Positions 23,697 through 34,155 of a stretch of 64,000 nt of DNA are shown piece after piece. The notes under the pieces are model-generated. The model had not been told where the DNA came from, made no database searches, and worked only from the letters and a program-made list of their open reading frames with translations. Position numbers and translations under genes: made by a program. This stretch comes from Xenopus tropicalis (lineage: Eukaryota; Chordata; Amphibia; Anura; Pipidae): NCBI RefSeq assembly GCF_000004195.4, contig NC_030679.2, positions 34,523,712-34,587,711 on the forward strand, read 5' to 3'. Numbering within the stretch: position 1 is the first letter of the stretch; each line of letters starts with the position of its first letter.

Positions 23697-24163
23697 CAGC
23701 TGGACATGATATCACTGACACAAAAATATAATCAGGGACTGTTTAGAGCTAAATCTGGGAGAACATACAAACCATAAAGAAATAACACTATGTTGGAAAC
23801 GTTGTGCATTTTCTAATTTCTTCCAAACACCAAAACACAATTCAGTTCTGCCTGACAAGGGCAATAATAATCAATTAAATGGAATGTAATGAAAAATGTT
23901 ATTTTATTGGCTGACTGCCTGCAGCAGCAAACACTGGGAATGAAGTGAAAAGCACTGAAATATAGGGTGTATCCCCCAGGACCCCTTCTAATTTTGAACA
24001 TAAGTGCAATGTACAAAATACAATTTAGAGTGTGTCACCATGTTTTTTTCCCCATAATACAGTGTTTTTCTCATAATTCCAGCTAATTGTGGCTTCAAGG
24101 TGGCATTGTGCCTGACACAATTGCTATTCAGTGTGAAAAGTTCAAGATGAAAGGTGCATCCAA

Positions 24164-24270
24164 TAGTGATGAGTGAAAATTTTCACCAAATTTCAACACA
24201 AAAATATGCCCATTGGCTTCAATGTGTTTCTCAAATAATTCGGTGAATGGGACAGATTCACTCATCAGTA
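24164..24270 (+). repeat. Short 'gtgatgag'-type MITE
   Basis: 107-bp element with inverted ends 'tagtgatgagtgaa' and 'gattcactcatcagta'; the interior 'gcccattggcttcaatg' is shared with the copy at 23540. Confidence 0.65.
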
Positions 24271-24812
24271 TTGTCCAATTCTTAAGACAAAAATATGCTG
24301 GGTCTATTGGTGTAGGCCTTTGTGTAAAGCCTGGAGCTACTGCCACTTTTGCTACAGTGATTGTGTGAATCTGCCCCACAACAAATGTGGTACTCAGTTC
24401 AGGACAAGAAGCTGAACAGAGACAATGCTGTCAAATGCAACTATATGGTTGCCTTGAATGGGGCAGATTCACGCAATAACTAAGGCAAAAGCTGTTACTA
24501 AAAGAACCCCAAACTGTTTCCCCTATGTCCAGAAATGTTGGCACCATTGTAAAACAATCACAAGATTTGTAGAACCATGAAAACATAACATAATGTTTTA
24601 TATCAAATGAAGAACTTGTTGTTTGCAGTCTTATTGTGAAGATATATTAATTGCCAACTGCATATTGAATAATGTTTGTTGTCATTTTTTGCTCCATTAT
24701 AATTAACCAGCAAAATATTTCCAACACCATAAATCAATCAAACACTGGATATTTTTTCTTTTTCTATTTGACACATTGGCCACATGAATGGGCAGATCCA
24801 TTTCATCCAGTG

Positions 24813-25060
24813 CAGTGCTGTCCAACTGTTCTGACTATATGGTAGAGGGCTGATAATGGAAGCCAGTTTTGACCTCTCCCTTTTTTAAACCCCACCCATG
24901 TAATCACAAGATTTTTTTAGACCATAATTAATGGCGGTAGCATACCAAAAACATAAAATAATTGGTGCTCACTGCAAGGATATCACTCATCACTTATATG
25001 GGAAAGAAGTTTATTATGTCATATTAAGACATACCCTTAAATCCATATGGCTCCTCCTCC
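24813..25060 (+). repeat. hAT-like MITE fragment ('cagtgctgtccaactg')
   Basis: Left end 'cagtgctgtccaactgtt' matches the start at 31727. The right end is not definable, so the end coordinate is approximate. Confidence 0.5.
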
Positions 25061-25160
25061 CCTGTGGATAGCACAGCAACCCCCAGCAACATAATTACAC
25101 ACCTTAGGGACCCCCTAACAACTATTTCCAAATGCTAACAAACTCCCAGAACAGAGTTTA

Positions 25161-25494
25161 CAGGTAAAGGTATGGGATCCCTTATCCGGAAGCCCGATAT
25201 CCAGAAAGCTCCGAATTACAGAAAGTCTGTCTTCCATAGACCCCATTTTAATCAAATAACTCAGATCTTTAAAATTGATTTCCTTATTCTCTGTAAAAAT
25301 AAAACAGTGCTTTGTATTTGATTCCAACTAAGATATAATTAATCCTTACTGGATGTAAAATAATCCTATTGGGTTTTATTAATGTTTTATTGATTTCTTA
25401 GAAGACTTAAGGTATGGAGATCCAAATTACGGAAAGTCCCCTTATCCGGAATACCCTTGGTCCCGAGCATTCTGGATAACAGGTCCCATATCTG
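25161..25494 (-). repeat. TA-flanked mariner-type MITE, minus orientation
   Basis: Reverse-oriented copy of the family at 15258: begins 'caggtaaaggtatggg' after TA (25159-25160) and ends 'ggataacaggtcccat..ctg' before TA (25495-25496). That TA is also the left flank of the next copy. Confidence 0.85.
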
Positions 25495-25496
25495 TA

Positions 25497-26275
25497 CAGG
25501 TATGGGAACCATTATCCAGAATGCTCAGGATCTGGGGTTTTCCGCATAAGGGGTCTTTCTGTAATTCAGATCTCCTACCTAACGTTTTCTAAAAACATTA
25601 TTTAAATAGTAATGAAACCCAACAGGATTGCTTTGCCTCCAATAAGGATCGATTATATCTTAGTTGGGATCAAGTACAAGGTACTGTTTTATTATTACAG
25701 AGAAAAAGGAATCATTTAACCATTAAATAAACCCAATAGGGCTGTTCTGCCCCAATAAGGGGTAATTATATCTTAGTTGGGATCAAGTACAGGTACTGTT
25801 TTATTATTACAGAGAAAAGGGAATCATTTAACCATTAAATAAACCCAATAGGACTGTTCTGCCCCAATAAGGGGTAATTATATCTTAGTTGGGATCAAGT
25901 ACAGGTACTGTTTTATTATTACAGAGAAAAGGGAATCACTTAACCATTAAATAAACCCAATAGGATAGTTCTGCCCCCAATAAGGGGTAATTATATCTTA
26001 GTTGGGATCAAGTACAGGTACTGTTTTATTATTACAGAGAAAAGGGAATCATTTAACCATTAAATAAACCCAATAGGGCTGTTCTGCCCCCAATAAGGGG
26101 TAATTATATCTTAGTTGGGATCAAGTACAAGGTACTGTTTTATTATTACAGAGAAAAAGGAAATCATTTTTAAAAATGTGAATTATTTGATTAAAATGGA
26201 GTCTATGGGAGATGGCCTTTCTGTAATTAGGAACTTTCTGGATAATGGGTTACTGGATAAGGGGTCCGATACCTG
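25497..26275 (+). repeat. TA-flanked MITE with internal 112-bp tandem units
   Basis: Plus-oriented copy starting 'caggtatgggaacca' and ending 'ggggtccgatacctg' before TA (26276-26277). At 779 bp it is more than twice the usual 335, because the central segment is repeated (25721-26170). It lies head-to-head with 25161-25494, separated only by one TA. Confidence 0.87.
25721..26170 (+). repeat. Internal tandem array, 4 units of 112-113 bp
   Basis: 'cattaaataaacccaata' starts at 25721, 25833, 25945 and 26058. Each unit carries the MITE's 'atatcttagttgggatca' core. At the unit joins the 3'-half 'ggaatcattt' meets the 5'-half 'aaccattaaataaa'; the shared 'atcattt' is a plausible microhomology for the original duplication. 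Confidence 0.92.
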
Positions 26276-26277
26276 TA

Positions 26278-27056
26278 TGAACAATGCAGGGGCTTACAAT
26301 TGTGAACAATACAGGGGAGCACAGAGCGGCGTACAGAAGCAGATCCGCTTCTCTCAGCCAGGCAGAAAAGCGCAGGCCTGAGAGAAGCAGATTTATGCTT
26401 TGTCTGGCCTCGCCCTTATAGTATCTAAAGATTAATTGTCATAATATCAATATTATCACTAGGGTCCTAGTGCTTAAAGATGGATGCAGTACTTCAGTCC
26501 AAGATATGTAAATATTTGATTATTAAATTATTTAAAAAAACAAAAAAAAAAAAAAAAATTATATAAAGTATCCCTTTACCCAACCTGTTTTCAACCCTGG
26601 GAACCCGTTCCATTTAATGTGTTTCATGTCCCTGTATCCTATGCGTCGTATTTCTGTAATGGCAAATGCATGTTTCAGATCACTGCTGACATTTTTTTAA
26701 ATGGGGTTTCATATATTTTAGCCATATATCCCATTTAAAATGTCATGCCGTTTGCAAACAGTGCCATATTGCCTGGAATTTCACCCAGCGCTGTGAAATT
26801 AACGGCCGTGCATTTTCCGTTTAATGGTTACATGAAGACATTTACAGAATAAACATTTTAAATCACCCCATTGTGTTGTAATTGTTAAAATAACAAAGGA
26901 CTCCAGATGTGTAATTTGCATTAGTGTTATTAAGAAATCTTTGTGTGTGTTCCTATTCAATAAGATTTAATTTTGTATACAAAGCAAGTGTAAGACGCTC
27001 AAGTCTGGTAATAACTTCACTAGGAAATGCTTTCTGGAACATAAGATGACATATTT
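26278..27056. other. No gene seen; A run and candidate conserved segment
   Basis: An A run lies near 26545-26560. About 26620-27000 is repeat-free, retains scattered CpG and resembles vertebrate conserved non-coding sequence; this is an impression, not a test. Confidence 0.35.
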
Positions 27057-27400
27057 TTAAAGGAACAGTAACACCAAAAAAATTAAAGCGTTTTAAACTA
27101 ACTAAAATACAATGTACTGATGCCTTTCACTAGTAAAAGTTTGGTGTATTATTCAGAAACACTACTATAGTTTATATAAAAAAAAAAGCTGCTCTGCAGT
27201 GGCATAACTTGTTACTGGCCCCCACAGTAAATTCAATTTAGGGCCCTAAATCATTGGTAAACTGACATGTTCTATGAAGATGTATTAAAATTGCCCAATA
27301 ATAATGGTAAAAAGAAAGAAAAAGGCTACACAACAGATAACAGATAAGCTCTGTAGAAAACAATGATATATAACAGAACTTATCTGTCATCTGCTATGCC
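27057..27400 (+). repeat. T2-type MITE, left part, mixed with other repeat pieces
   Basis: Starts 'ttaaaggaacagtaacacc' like the element at 39581. About 27196 'cagtggcataacttgtta' looks like the start of a hAT MITE, and 'agataacagataag' (about 27335-27350) is again T2-like. The right terminus is lost. Confidence 0.5.
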
Positions 27401-27421
27401 ACATGTGCCATTTAGGGTAAT

Positions 27422-27969
27422 AGTAGAAATTTCCTCACATGCACAGCCAGACCTCTCCTATTTCCACCCAGTGCTCAGTTATTATGGGGGAGGGCACCCT
27501 TGCCGATTCTTTGCTTACAAAGAAATTATCGGCACAATGAGGCAATTGTATGCAGCAAAGAAAGTTCACCCAGCACATCCTCCAACAATTCTTACTCGGT
27601 GCACTCGGTCGGCACTCCCAGCACAGTCCAGCAAAAAATAGTTGACCGGCACAACAAGTATAATGCAAGTGGGGCTTAGCCCCCACGTGTTTATTCAAAA
27701 AATAGCAAATAGCAGCAATGTTTCAGGGGCGTACCCCTTAGTCAGGCATTCCTTCGGCATGCCTGATGAAGGGGTAAGCCCCCACAACGTTGTTGCTATT
27801 TTTTTTAATAAACACGCAGGGGCTAAGCCCCACTTGCATTACACTCGTTGTCAACTATTTTTTGCTGGACTGTGCTGGGAGTGCTGACTCCCTGTGCTGT
27901 GCACCAAGTAAGAATTGTTGGAGGAGGTAAGGGTGTGCTGGGTGGATGCCCTGCATACTATCGCCACAT
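27422..27969. mobile_element. Second foldback retroelement insertion, Penelope-like (inferred)
   Basis: An 18-bp direct repeat with one difference ('tgtgccatttagKgtaat') flanks the insertion (27404-27421 and 27970-27987). Inside are long inverted arms, about 27529-27749 and 27759-27977, roughly 80% alike by eye, around a 9-nt spacer. Each arm carries a hammerhead-like core: plus strand 27763-27792 has CTGATGA, an AGGGG/CCCC stem and 'aacgttg'; the minus strand over 27716-27746 has a 5-bp stem followed by 'gaaac'. Both cores have mutations. The arm outside the core includes 'aataaacacg'. No protein-coding part is left. Confidence 0.55.
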
Positions 27970-27987
27970 TGTGCCATTTAGTGTAAT

Positions 27988-28290
27988 GACACACGTAGGT
28001 GATTAGTCACCTATCCTCTACCACGGGCAACTAATCTCTTGGGTATGTTTTCCCACCAGCAATAATGGGAATCACCAGTGGGGAAACATACATATCTCTT
28101 TGCAAAGTAGCCCAAAGTTATAGTATCACAATAACCTTCAAAGATTCCCTCTCTTGGAGGGCATGTAGAAGTAGCATATGAATTTAGTGTGGGCCCTACT
28201 GTAGCAACATTTTGCAAGTTTGGGACAGGTGTGGGTTAAGGTTTTTGCAGGTTAAGATCTGTGTGGGTTGAGTTTTTCCTAATCTGCACA
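27988..28290. repeat. MITE fragments
   Basis: 27988-28115 ('gacacacgtaggtgatta', 'ggtatgttttcccaccagc') resembles 55863-55990. 28205-28290 ends 'gcacatcacta', a different repeat end. Neither is complete. Confidence 0.45.
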
Positions 28291-29137
28291 TCACTAAAAT
28301 AAAATACCAAGAGACCCTTCCCAAAGTCTACTTTTGATCCAGAAGATAGAGAACTTCAATGGCTTATCTTTGACATAACTGTAATTATACTTATATACTG
28401 TACATCATACCTTATTTTACTTATTTTTGCCTAAAACAAAGTTTCAATTTGGTGCCGTTTCTTCTTCTTTGAATATACAGTTTATAAAGCAGCAGTCAGA
28501 AAAGGAGGCATAGCTCTATATTGTTTCCCTTCATTTAAGTGTTTAAATATTAACAAAATAAGAAGTTTACAAAATACAATAAATGTTAGCAAATCTATAG
28601 ATGTAAGGTGAAGACAGATTAGGATACCCAAGGGCATCTAAGACCGTTGCTCTAACATCAAGACAGGCTGAAAATTTGCTGATGTAAGTTAAAAAAAAAT
28701 CCATCTGTGTGTTTAGAGCAGCAGCCCTAGTGTGGATTTATATTTATATCAATATGGGAATATAAGACAGAAATAGCTAGTTGCAGGTAAAGGCTGCTAG
28801 TAAGTGCATCAGTAAGGCAATGAATGAATAAATATATGATTTTGCCAGGCTGAATGGACAGACTGACCTCTATGAACCCAACTTTAGAGAGATCTATTGA
28901 TGCAATCCGTCTGAAGAAAAATGTGCATGGCTGCACTATAAATAAGTTACCCCAAAAACAAATATGAGAATAAATGTTAGATAAATGTATGTAAAGATAG
29001 CAAGCATCATACTCTATGCTACTGAAACATGTTTATTAAAAACAAAGACCCAGCCATGCCCTAAGGAATTTCTGCTCCCTACTTCTTCGTTTATAAGGTT
29101 TTAAGAAACTGGGAGTCAGTAGATTTTTCCAAGTAGA
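28291..29137. other. No gene seen; unique AT-rich sequence
   Basis: No recognisable gene, RNA or element. Confidence 0.45.
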
Positions 29138-29326
29138 CATACCCATATTTGTGGCAAGGCCACAAAGGCCCGGGCCCAGGGCGGCAGAAATTTAGGGGCC
29201 CCACTGTTCTGTATGTGACTGAAGCAGCGCACATTCTGGGGGGGGGGGGGAGGTTGGACCGGTATGAAGTAGGTGGGCGGTGAAAGGGAGCGGCCTCGGG
29301 GCACCCTGTTCTCAAATCCGGCCCTG
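29138..29326 (+). repeat. hAT MITE ('caggcccggattt' family), diverged left end
   Basis: Matches 34156-34382: 'gccacaaaggcccgggcc' near the left and 'aaatccggccctg' at the right end. The left terminus has decayed and the flanking octamers match at only 5 of 8 positions. It contains a G run of 12. Confidence 0.7.
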
Positions 29327-29970
29327 CACGTACTGGCATCATGTAAAGTTGTAGAGAAAAGAGAGATAAGACTGCCTTCATAGATGTTAAAGCTGTTCAA
29401 AAACATATGATCTAATTGAATTAATTTTGGTTCAAATTAGAAATACGTGAATGACATAACTAGCCAGTCTTATTTCCTATTTCCTGACCTAAACCTTTCC
29501 AAACTAACAGCAGCAGCAGCAGTGATATTTCTCATCTTCGATGCGCTACAATCTGCATTGATGATTTTTCCCTAGGAGAAATGTTAGCCATAGCCGCTTA
29601 ATTGTACTCCGATCCATAGCTGACACAAGCGAAGCAGCTTAAATCACAAATCGCCCAGTGAAATGGTAAAATTATATTGGACAGAATTAATATTTCCAGT
29701 GAAATGTCCTACACCTAATTAAAAATGAATTAAACTTAAATTGGGTAATAGCCCCTAACTTACATTTTGCCTTAAAGGGATATGGTAATACATCAGTTTT
29801 ATACAGTGTTTAAATGTAACGTAATAAAACAGTTACTTTAAACTGACCTTTCATTTACTTTCAGGGGAAATGTTAATATTTTTCTGAACGTAAGATAATT
29901 ATTTTTATCAAATATAAAAGTGAAATTGGTGTCACTGATACATGGTTGGTAAAAGGCTTAGAAAAACTTA
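29327..29970. other. No gene; candidate conserved segment and T2 fragment
   Basis: About 29450-29760 is repeat-free with a (CAG)5 tract near 29509-29523 and homeodomain-type 'taatt' motifs; candidate regulatory sequence. From about 29773, 'ttaaagggatatgg' looks like a T2-type end. Confidence 0.35.
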
Positions 29971-30270
29971 AACAACAGCTGTGGGGCCTGGGTGGACAAA
30001 TGATGCCTGCCTCTCTATGGCACAACAGCTGTGGGGCCTGGGTGGACAAATGATGCCTGCCTCTCTATGGCACAACAGCTGTGGGGCCTGGGTGGACAAA
30101 TGATGCCTGCCTCTCTATGGCACAACAGCTGTGGGGCCTGGATGGGCAAATGATGCCTGCCTCTCTATGGCACAACAGCTGTGGGGCCTGGATGGGCAAA
30201 TGATGCCTGCCTCTCTATGGCACAACAGCTGTGGGGCCTGGGTGGGCAAATGATGCCTGCCTCTTTATGG
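29971..30270 (+). repeat. Minisatellite, 6 units of 50 bp
   Basis: 'acaacagctgtggggcctgg' recurs at 29972, 30022, 30072, 30122, 30172 and 30222 with almost no divergence. Immediately after (30271-30385) comes a more degenerate array based on 'gtgaccccc(aag)catttt' with a C run of about 14, suggesting an older array next to a newer one. Confidence 0.95.
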
Positions 30271-30385
30271 CACAACATGACCCCCAAGCACTTTGTGGCA
30301 CAGTGTGACCCCCCCCCCCCCCTTTTATAGCACACTGTGACCCCTAAGCATTTATGGCATACTGACCCCCAAGCATTTTGTGACA
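30271..30385 (+). repeat. Degenerate short tandem units with C run
   Basis: Four or five imperfect units sharing 'gcacwstgtgacccc' and 'aagcattt', following directly on the 50-bp array. Confidence 0.6.
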
Positions 30386-30549
30386 ACACAGCCCCTTGCA
30401 ACAAGAATAGGAGGAAAAAATGTGCCAGTCCCAATTCCTATGTGCCATTCTTACCATCTCTGATACTCTTTCCATGCTCCATTGCCTTAACCTTTAGTCC
30501 CTCAGTCCTTTCAAAGCAGAGTGTAAGACATGCTTCGTTCTTACACTTG

Positions 30550-30735
30550 AAGTATTATTATTATTATTATTATTATTAACATTTATTTATAAAGCACCAA
30601 CATATTCCGCAGTGCTGTACAATAAGTGGGTTACATACATTGGACATACAGAGTAACATATAAAGCAATCAATAACTGATACAAAAGGTGAAGAGGGCCC
30701 TGCCCAAAAGAGCTTACAATCTACAAATATGTTAC
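30550..30735 (-). repeat. L2/CR1-type LINE 3' end
   Basis: The minus strand reads through 'ttgtaagctcttttgggc' to 'ggcgctttataaataaat'-like sequence and ends in an (ATT)n tail (plus 30551-30577), the L2 3' terminus. The same tail ends the longer copy at 44825. Confidence 0.8.
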
Positions 30736-31726
30736 CATCTTTCTGTTGCTCTCAACTGGTTCTTTCAAATATGGTATGGGGCCCTTATAGGCAAGGACCA
30801 AATGGCCTATGGCTGGCCATACATGCAGTGAACTTCATTGTTTATTTAAGCCCCAGATCTGGTCTTGCACCCTTTGACAGACAATGTTGCAATATAAAAG
30901 ATTTTTGACTGCATCGATTTACCAAGATACCAAATCAAAATCTGATATTGTATACATTCATTTATCTGTGCACAGCAAACTGTGCATTCAAAGCATCATA
31001 ATGTAAGTAGCTCTTAATACAAACGTACATTTCCAATTTGTAATGTTAACATTGATTTACTTAGATTACAAGGCCATAGGTTTCTTATAGCTCCTCAATT
31101 ACTGTACTTTGTATTTTGTGCACCAATTATATATTTTTTTTAATAAAAACTTTTTCTAATTAAGACCTTGATAAAAGAATAAATAATTTCTGCCATAGGC
31201 TATATATTTCACAAAATCTCCCTGCACCAGAAATATAAAATGTGCAGTGGCTTGTGTTGAATAACATTCTTTTCCATAATGGGAGTCTCATTAATCATGA
31301 ATACCAAGACAATGGTATAGGGACGCTTTACAAATCAATAGGATTAAGCTAATTGATATTACACATGGAAACATACTTTACCAAGGTGACATAATGGAAG
31401 TTTCATTTTGGATCTAAGATACAATTAGGGAATGGCATGCTTGCTATAGAGGGTACATAATTGTGTTACATGAACCGTATATAACCACAGGAGAAAAAAA
31501 GAGGTTGTTCTAAAACTTGGGCAATGAGTATTATTGTTAGTCACTTTTTTGTTATTTACCATTTATTTCTCTAAGCCTACTTCTCTAATCTACATTAGAA
31601 GCTGGAAGTGGAAAAGCACATTAGATCTTAATTTTGAATTCAGTTCATGGTATAAAACAGCTTGCATCTGTCAGTGGAATGAATTTAAGTACTCTGTTTA
31701 TGGGGACTGAGGAGAATGTGCTAGGA
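30736..31726. other. No gene seen; unique AT-rich sequence
   Basis: About 31000-31460 is repeat-free; no gene is supported. Confidence 0.4.
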
Positions 31727-32250
31727 CAGTGCTGTCCAACTGGTGGCCCACAGCCCCCTGCCTGTGTGTGCCATACTCTTCCTGCTCTATGCTGCCTGTG
31801 TGTGCCCTACTCTGCTTGCCCTATGCTGCCTGTGTGTGCCATGCTCTGCCTGCCCTATGCTGCTAGTGTGTGCCATACTCTGCCTGAACTATGCTGCCTG
31901 TGTGTGCCATACTCTGCCTGCCCTATGCTGCCTGTGTGTGCCATACTCTGCCTGACCTATCCTGCCTGTGTGTGCCATGCTCTGCCTAACCTATGCTGCC
32001 TGTGTGTTCCATACTCTGCCTGCCCTATTCTGCCTGTATGTGCCTTACTCTGCCTGCTCTATGCTGCCTGTGTGTTCCATACTCTGCCTGCCCTATGCTG
32101 CCTGTTTGTGCCATACTCTGCCTGTCCTATGCTGCCAGTGTGTGTTATACTCTGCCTGCTCTATGCTGCCTGTGTGTGTGCCATACTCTGCCTGCCCTAT
32201 GCTGTCAGTGTGTGCTATACTCTGCCTGCTCTATGCTGTCTGTGTGTGCC
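31727..32250 (+). repeat. hAT-like MITE start followed by a 34-bp minisatellite
   Basis: 31727 begins 'cagtgctgtccaactggt', a hAT-like end also at 24813. From 31759 the unit 'tgcctgtgtgtgccatac' recurs every 34 bases, 14 times (one 36-bp unit at 32167), to about 32250. A 232-codon frame through it is Cys-rich ('VPYSACPMLPV') only because of the repeat; 34 is not a multiple of three, so three different peptides alternate. Confidence 0.92.
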
Positions 32251-32395
32251 AATAAGGATTCATTATATCTTAGTTGGGCTCAAGTACAAGGTACTGTTTT
32301 ATTATCACAGAGAAAAAGGGAATCATTTTTAAAAATGTGAATTATTTTATTAAAATGGAGTCTATGTGAGATGGCCTTTCGATAATTCTGAACTT
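32250..32395 (+). repeat. TA-type MITE, right-half fragment fused to the 34-bp array
   Basis: 'ccaataaggattcattatatc' to 'aattctgaactt' is the inner right half of the family at 15258. The join with the array is at 'gccaata'. Both termini are missing. Confidence 0.8.
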
Positions 32396-33285
32396 GGCAT
32401 ACCAGTTACAACAATAATAATACAGACATACAGAAACGGGTGTGCTATTCCTCATTTTGCCCATTATTTTTGCCCAGTTATTAATGGCGATAAAGTTCAA
32501 TTGAAATCGAAATGTCTCAAAAGTGCACGTACATTATAACCTGACTGATGGCAAAGAGAGTCAAGACTGGTGAAATTCCATAGTTTGTTTACTTTCTGCC
32601 TAAACATCCACTGATAAAGGCTCTATTTGTCAATGACACAGCGGGAGTAAATGGAAATGTTTATTCAGACCCCTCAAGCAGAAAGAACTCCCTTAATCCA
32701 CTCAGTGATGAGATAACTCAGTAGGATTACAATAATCAAGTTGCAGTATGTCCTCTATTAGAGTATTAAAGAAACAGCATTAACACGGAAAATCTACCTT
32801 CATTTGCATAACATGGACGCAGGCAATCTCTTATTTGTCAAACCGTGTAAAGATGCAATCAAATCGAATAAAATGCACACACACGCGCGGACATTTGCAT
32901 GAAAAGCAACAGCAATCTTGGTTTCATTGTGCGCTCTCATCCCCCTCAAGATTTCTAAAAATTAAGAAGGGAAAATGTATTACAGGTTTTGCATATTCGC
33001 CGCGCAACGGTGAAAAGGAACATTTCCACATTTAATGCTGTCTCTTATTGGTTTGGGAGTAAAATATTAGATTTAAGATTTTAGATTTAAAGAGGTGAAT
33101 TTCAGCTACATATTTCCGAATGATAAAGAATCTATCTATCCCTGCCTAGTTTCGCTCAGCCCCATTGAGTCTGTCCTCTTCTGGTTCACACACTATTGCC
33201 CCCACAGACCCTGGGGAACCCTGTATCTGCCGTCACCATTAAACTGACACTAATTTGACAGCGTCAATAGGTGCAACAGACTTTC
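32396..33285. other. No gene; strong candidate conserved segment
   Basis: 32740-33060 is repeat-free and retains CpG ('acacgcgcgg', 'ccgcgcaacgg'). It has two POU-octamer-type 'atttgcat' sites at 32802-32809 and 32893-32900. It could be a developmental enhancer; no alignment is available. Confidence 0.35.
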
Positions 33286-33293
33286 CCCTAAAG

Positions 33294-33600
33294 CAGGGAT
33301 CCCCAACCTTTTATATCAGTGAGCCACATTTAAATTGAAAAAGTGTTGGAAAACTACACAAGCATGAAAAATGTTCCTGGGGGTGCCAATAAGAGCTTTA
33401 ATTGGCTACTTAATAGCCCCTATGTGGATTGGCAGCCTACAGAAGGTTCTATTTGGCATTATATTTGTTTTTTATGCAACTAAAACTTGTCTCCGTACCA
33501 GAAATTGAAAAATAAGCCCCTGCTTTGAGGCTACTGGGAGCAACATCCAAGGGCTTGGGGAGCAACATGTTGCTCATGAGCCACTGGTTGAGGAACACTG
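33294..33600 (+). repeat. hAT MITE, complete, perfect 8-bp target duplication
   Basis: 307-bp element with ends 'cagggatccccaacc' and 'ggttgaggaacactg' (12 of 15 inverted matches) between identical octamers 'ccctaaag' (33286-33293 and 33601-33608). The right end recurs at window position 1. Confidence 0.9.
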
Positions 33601-33608
33601 CCCTAAAG

Positions 33609-34147
33609 AATTATGTGCAAATGTAATTTTGATGCCAAATCCTGGAAATTATGCAATCCTGAGAGTCAAACCACATTCTGTCTTACAAACATGGCGACTA
33701 GCATCCACAGTTGCACTTTGCTCATTACACTTGAGTTAATGGAATACTGTCATGGGAAAACATGTTTATTTTTCTGCATTGAAATCTATTTTTCAAAAAC
33801 CCAAACGGATTGCCCATGGCAATTACCCAGGGCTCACCAGGCCAGGGGGTCCACCCTCAAACCTGCTAGAAGTTTTGACTGAAACATCCCCTAGAAATGG
33901 CAGACCCACACATTTTAATTAGGCAGAAGAGCCCAACATAACCATTTAACTTTCCAAAGGGATTTTTTTTTTAAATAAAAGGCTGGTATCTATTACAATG
34001 CTGTTGGTCCTGGGCAGCATGATTGGATATAATGTTTACTTCACTAAGTATAGACTATTTTTTTTCCTTTCTACCCTCCTGCTTAAGGGTAGTCCTTTTA
34101 GAAATATCTTGGGGCAGCAGTTGGGGCCCACCAATAAATTATTTGCC
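33609..34147. other. No gene seen; unique sequence
   Basis: No supported gene or element. Confidence 0.4.
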
Positions 34148-34155
34148 CTCGGCCC

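Larger units (their letters stand above)
22298..24812. other. No gene seen; two short 'gtgatgag'-related MITEs inside
   Basis: Mostly unique AT-rich DNA; the two embedded repeats at 23540-23696 and 24164-24270 are listed separately. No frame shows a recognisable protein. Confidence 0.45.

Noticed and set aside
31634..32340. 232-codon Cys-rich frame and its companions
   Set aside because: All three plus frames are open because of the 34-bp array. The peptide pattern changes with each unit, and the frame runs into a MITE fragment.
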